Positions 62,377 through 64,000 of a DNA stretch of 64,000 nucleotides are shown piece by piece (the first letter of the stretch is position 1; the number at the start of each line of letters is the position of its first letter). Origin of the DNA: Luzula sylvatica. Lineage: Eukaryota; Streptophyta; Magnoliopsida; Poales; Juncaceae. The stretch is taken from assembly GCA_946800325.1 (NCBI GenBank), contig OX326961.1:13886215-13950214 (forward strand), written 5' to 3'. The notes beneath the pieces are model-generated. The model made no database searches. It saw nothing but the letters and a program-made list of their open reading frames with translations, and had not been told where the DNA came from. Both the position numbers and the translations under genes were made by a program.

Positions 62377-64000
62377 TAACGTTTTGAAGAGTTCAAATAA
62401 CTTGTTTTTAGATCATTTTGTATCGTATCTTTTATTACATAACTTTTCACCAAATTTCACAAGCAATAAGAAAGTTTGTTTTTCGTTTCAAAACAACATT
62501 TTAACGCTTTGATGAGTTCAAATAACGTGTTTTTAGATCATTTGTATCGTATCTTTTACTATATAACTTTTCACCAAATTTTGCAAACACAAAGAAAGTT
62601 TGTTTTTCGATTCAAAACAAGATTTTAACGCTTTGAGGAGTTCAAATAACTTGTTTTTAGATAATTTGTATCGTATCTTTTACTACCTAACTTTTCACCA
62701 AATTTCGCAACCACTAAGAAAGTTTGTTTTTCGATTCAAAACAAGATTTTAACGCTTTGAGGAGTTCAAATAACTTATTTTTAGATCATTTGTATCGTAT
62801 CTTTTAGTACATAAATTTTCACCAAATTTCACAATCACTAAGAAAGTTTGTTTTTCGATTCAAAACAAGATTTTAACGCTTTGAGGAGTTCAAATAACGT
62901 GTTTTTAGATAATTTTGTATCGTATCTTTTACTACATAACTTTTCACCAAATTTCACAAGCAATAAGAAAGTTTGTTTTTCGTTTCAAAACATGATTTTA
63001 ACGCTTTGAGGAGTTCAAATAACGTGTTTTTAGATCATTTGTATCGTATCTTTTACTACATAACTTTTCACCAAATTTCACAAACAATAAGAAAGTTTGT
63101 TTTTCGATTCAAAACATGATTTTAACGCTTGGAGGAGTTCAAATAACTTGTGTTTAGATCATTTGTATCGTATCTTTTGCTACATGATTTTTCACCAAAT
63201 CTCACAAACACTAAGTGAGTTTGTTTTTCGATTCAAAACAAGATTTTAACGCTTTGAGGAGTTCAAATGACTTGTTTTTAGATCATTAGTATCGTATTTT
63301 TTAGTACATAACTTTTCACCAAATTTCACAAACACTAAGAAAGTTTGTTTTTCGATTCAAAACAAGATTTTAACGCTTTGAGGAGTTCAAATAACTTGTT
63401 TTTAGATCATTTGTATCGTATCTTTTACTACATAACTTTTCACCAAATTTCACAAACACTAAGAAAGTTTGTTTTTCGATTCAAAACAAGATTTTAACGC
63501 TTTGAGGAATTCAAATAACATGTTTTTAGATCATTTGTATCGTATCTTTTAGTACATAAATTTTCACCAAATTTCACAAACACTAAGAAAGTTTGTTTTT
63601 CGATTCAAAACAAGATTTTAACGCTTTCAGGAGTTCAAATAACGTGTTTTTAGATCATTTGTATCGTATCTTTTACTACATAACTTTTCACCAAATTTCA
63701 CAAACACTAAGAAAGTTTGTTTTTCGATTCAAAAGAAGATTTTAACGCTTTGAGGAGTTCAAATAACATGTTTTTAGATCATTTTGTATCGTATCTTTTA
63801 CTACATAACTTTTCACCAAATTTCACATGCAATAAGAAAGTTTGTTTTTCGATTCAAAACATGATTTTAACGCTTTGAGGAGTTCAAATAACGTGTTTTT
63901 ACATCATTTGTATAGTATCTTTTACTACATAACTTTTCACCAAATTTCACAAACAATAAGAAAGTTTGTTTTTCGATTCAAAACATCATTTTAATGCTTT
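62377..64000 (+). repeat. HOR copy 13 (partial, 13 full monomers)
   Basis: The order is 1-10, then 36, 37, 38 and the first 9 bases of 39. Types 11-35 are missing: type 10 at 63495 is followed at 63619 by the CTTTCAGG monomer with AAAAGAAG that is type 36. Type 1 has a private AACAACATTTT ending. Type 37 at 63743 has CACATGCAATAAG, like copy 12 at 61135 and unlike the CACATGCAACAAG of copies 9-11, so the tail derives from a copy-12-like unit. The copy continues beyond the window. Confidence 0.88.

Larger units (their letters stand above)
1..64000 (+). repeat. Satellite DNA array, 124-bp monomer, spanning the whole window
   Basis: About 515 head-to-tail copies of a 124-bp A+T-rich monomer (about 35 of 124 bases are G or C in the consensus) fill every base. 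Length variants are regular: 125 bp where GATCATTTG becomes GATCATTTTG, 126 bp where GTTTTTAG becomes GTTTTTATAG, and 123 bp in one type with TAACACTTGAGG. Variation clusters at monomer positions of about 22-30, 40-44, 57-66, 86-96 and 118-120. Positions of about 67-82 and 97-117 are nearly constant. No monomer is inverted and no foreign sequence interrupts the array. Each consensus monomer has stop codons in two of the three forward phases, and the 124-bp period shifts phase by one each time, so no long reading frame can persist. This is typical of centromeric or pericentromeric satellite in a eukaryote. Which chromosome or species cannot be seen. The array runs off both ends. Confidence 0.98.

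Noticed and set aside
1..64000. CRISPR array
   Set aside because: There are regular repeats but no unique spacers. The whole 124-bp period is repeated, including the parts that would be spacers.
1..64000. Protein-coding tandem repeat (for example a repetitive structural protein gene)
   Set aside because: 124 is not a multiple of three, stop codons occur in two phases of every monomer, and length changes of one or two bases are tolerated freely.
1..64000. Ribosomal DNA spacer repeats or telomeric repeats
   Set aside because: No rRNA sequence and no TTAGGG- or TTTAGGG-type tandem is present. The array has no coding or transcription unit at either end.
1..64000. An undescribed gene system or mobile element within the array
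   Set aside because: I followed the monomer phase through the full window, and every base is accounted for by satellite monomers. There is no gap of extra sequence in which such a system could lie.

Overview
The whole 64,000-base window is one uninterrupted satellite DNA array. I see no gene, no RNA gene, no transposon and no unique sequence on either strand. The basic monomer is 124 bp, with 123, 125 and 126 bp variants, about 28% G+C, always head to tail in the same orientation. There are about 515 full monomers plus 9 bp of one more. I set the monomer phase to begin at the T of the phrase TAACGCTTTG, which is base 1 of the window. This is the signature of a eukaryotic centromeric or pericentromeric array taken from a long-read assembly. 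The species cannot be fixed from the sequence alone. The reverse strand carries the phrase GTGAAAAGTTATG, which from memory resembles the start of the soybean CentGm-type satellite, so a plant is my best guess, held weakly.

The monomers are not interchangeable. Using diagnostic substitutions I sorted them by eye into 46 recurring types, numbered here 1 to 46 in the order they follow one another. Type 1 is the one with GTTTTGAAGAG in place of GCTTTGAGGAG, and it marks the start of each higher-order repeat (HOR) copy. It occurs 13 times, at 1740, 8453, 12681, 16655, 20629, 27465, 30569, 37775, 39514, 45105, 50696, 56412 and 62377. These cut the window into 12 complete copies and two partial ones. 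Copy lengths are 6713, 4228, 3974, 3974, 6836, 3104, 7206, 1739, 5591, 5591, 5716 and 5965 bp (54, 34, 32, 32, 55, 25, 58, 14, 45, 45, 46 and 48 monomers). Every copy can be written as the 46-type order with whole-monomer deletions, duplications or hybrid monomers.

Layout: 1-1739 is the tail of one copy. From 1740 to 37774 the copies vary greatly in length: two 32-monomer copies in tandem at 12681-20628, two long copies (1740 and 20629) that share an internal 9-monomer duplication, and one copy (30569) with its own 12-monomer duplication. From 37775 to the end there is a distinct and more uniform sub-family of 45 to 48 monomer copies with its own diagnostic changes in types 2, 4 and 7, preceded by a 14-monomer short copy. 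The two 5591-bp copies at 39514 and 45105 are almost identical.

The array is therefore best read as a record of repeated unequal exchange or gene conversion between monomers in register. Every junction I found preserves the 124-bp phase. No function beyond a likely structural role at a centromere or heterochromatin can be claimed. All type assignments and counts were done by eye without software, so single substitutions may have been missed, although the unit boundaries were cross-checked by summing monomer lengths.
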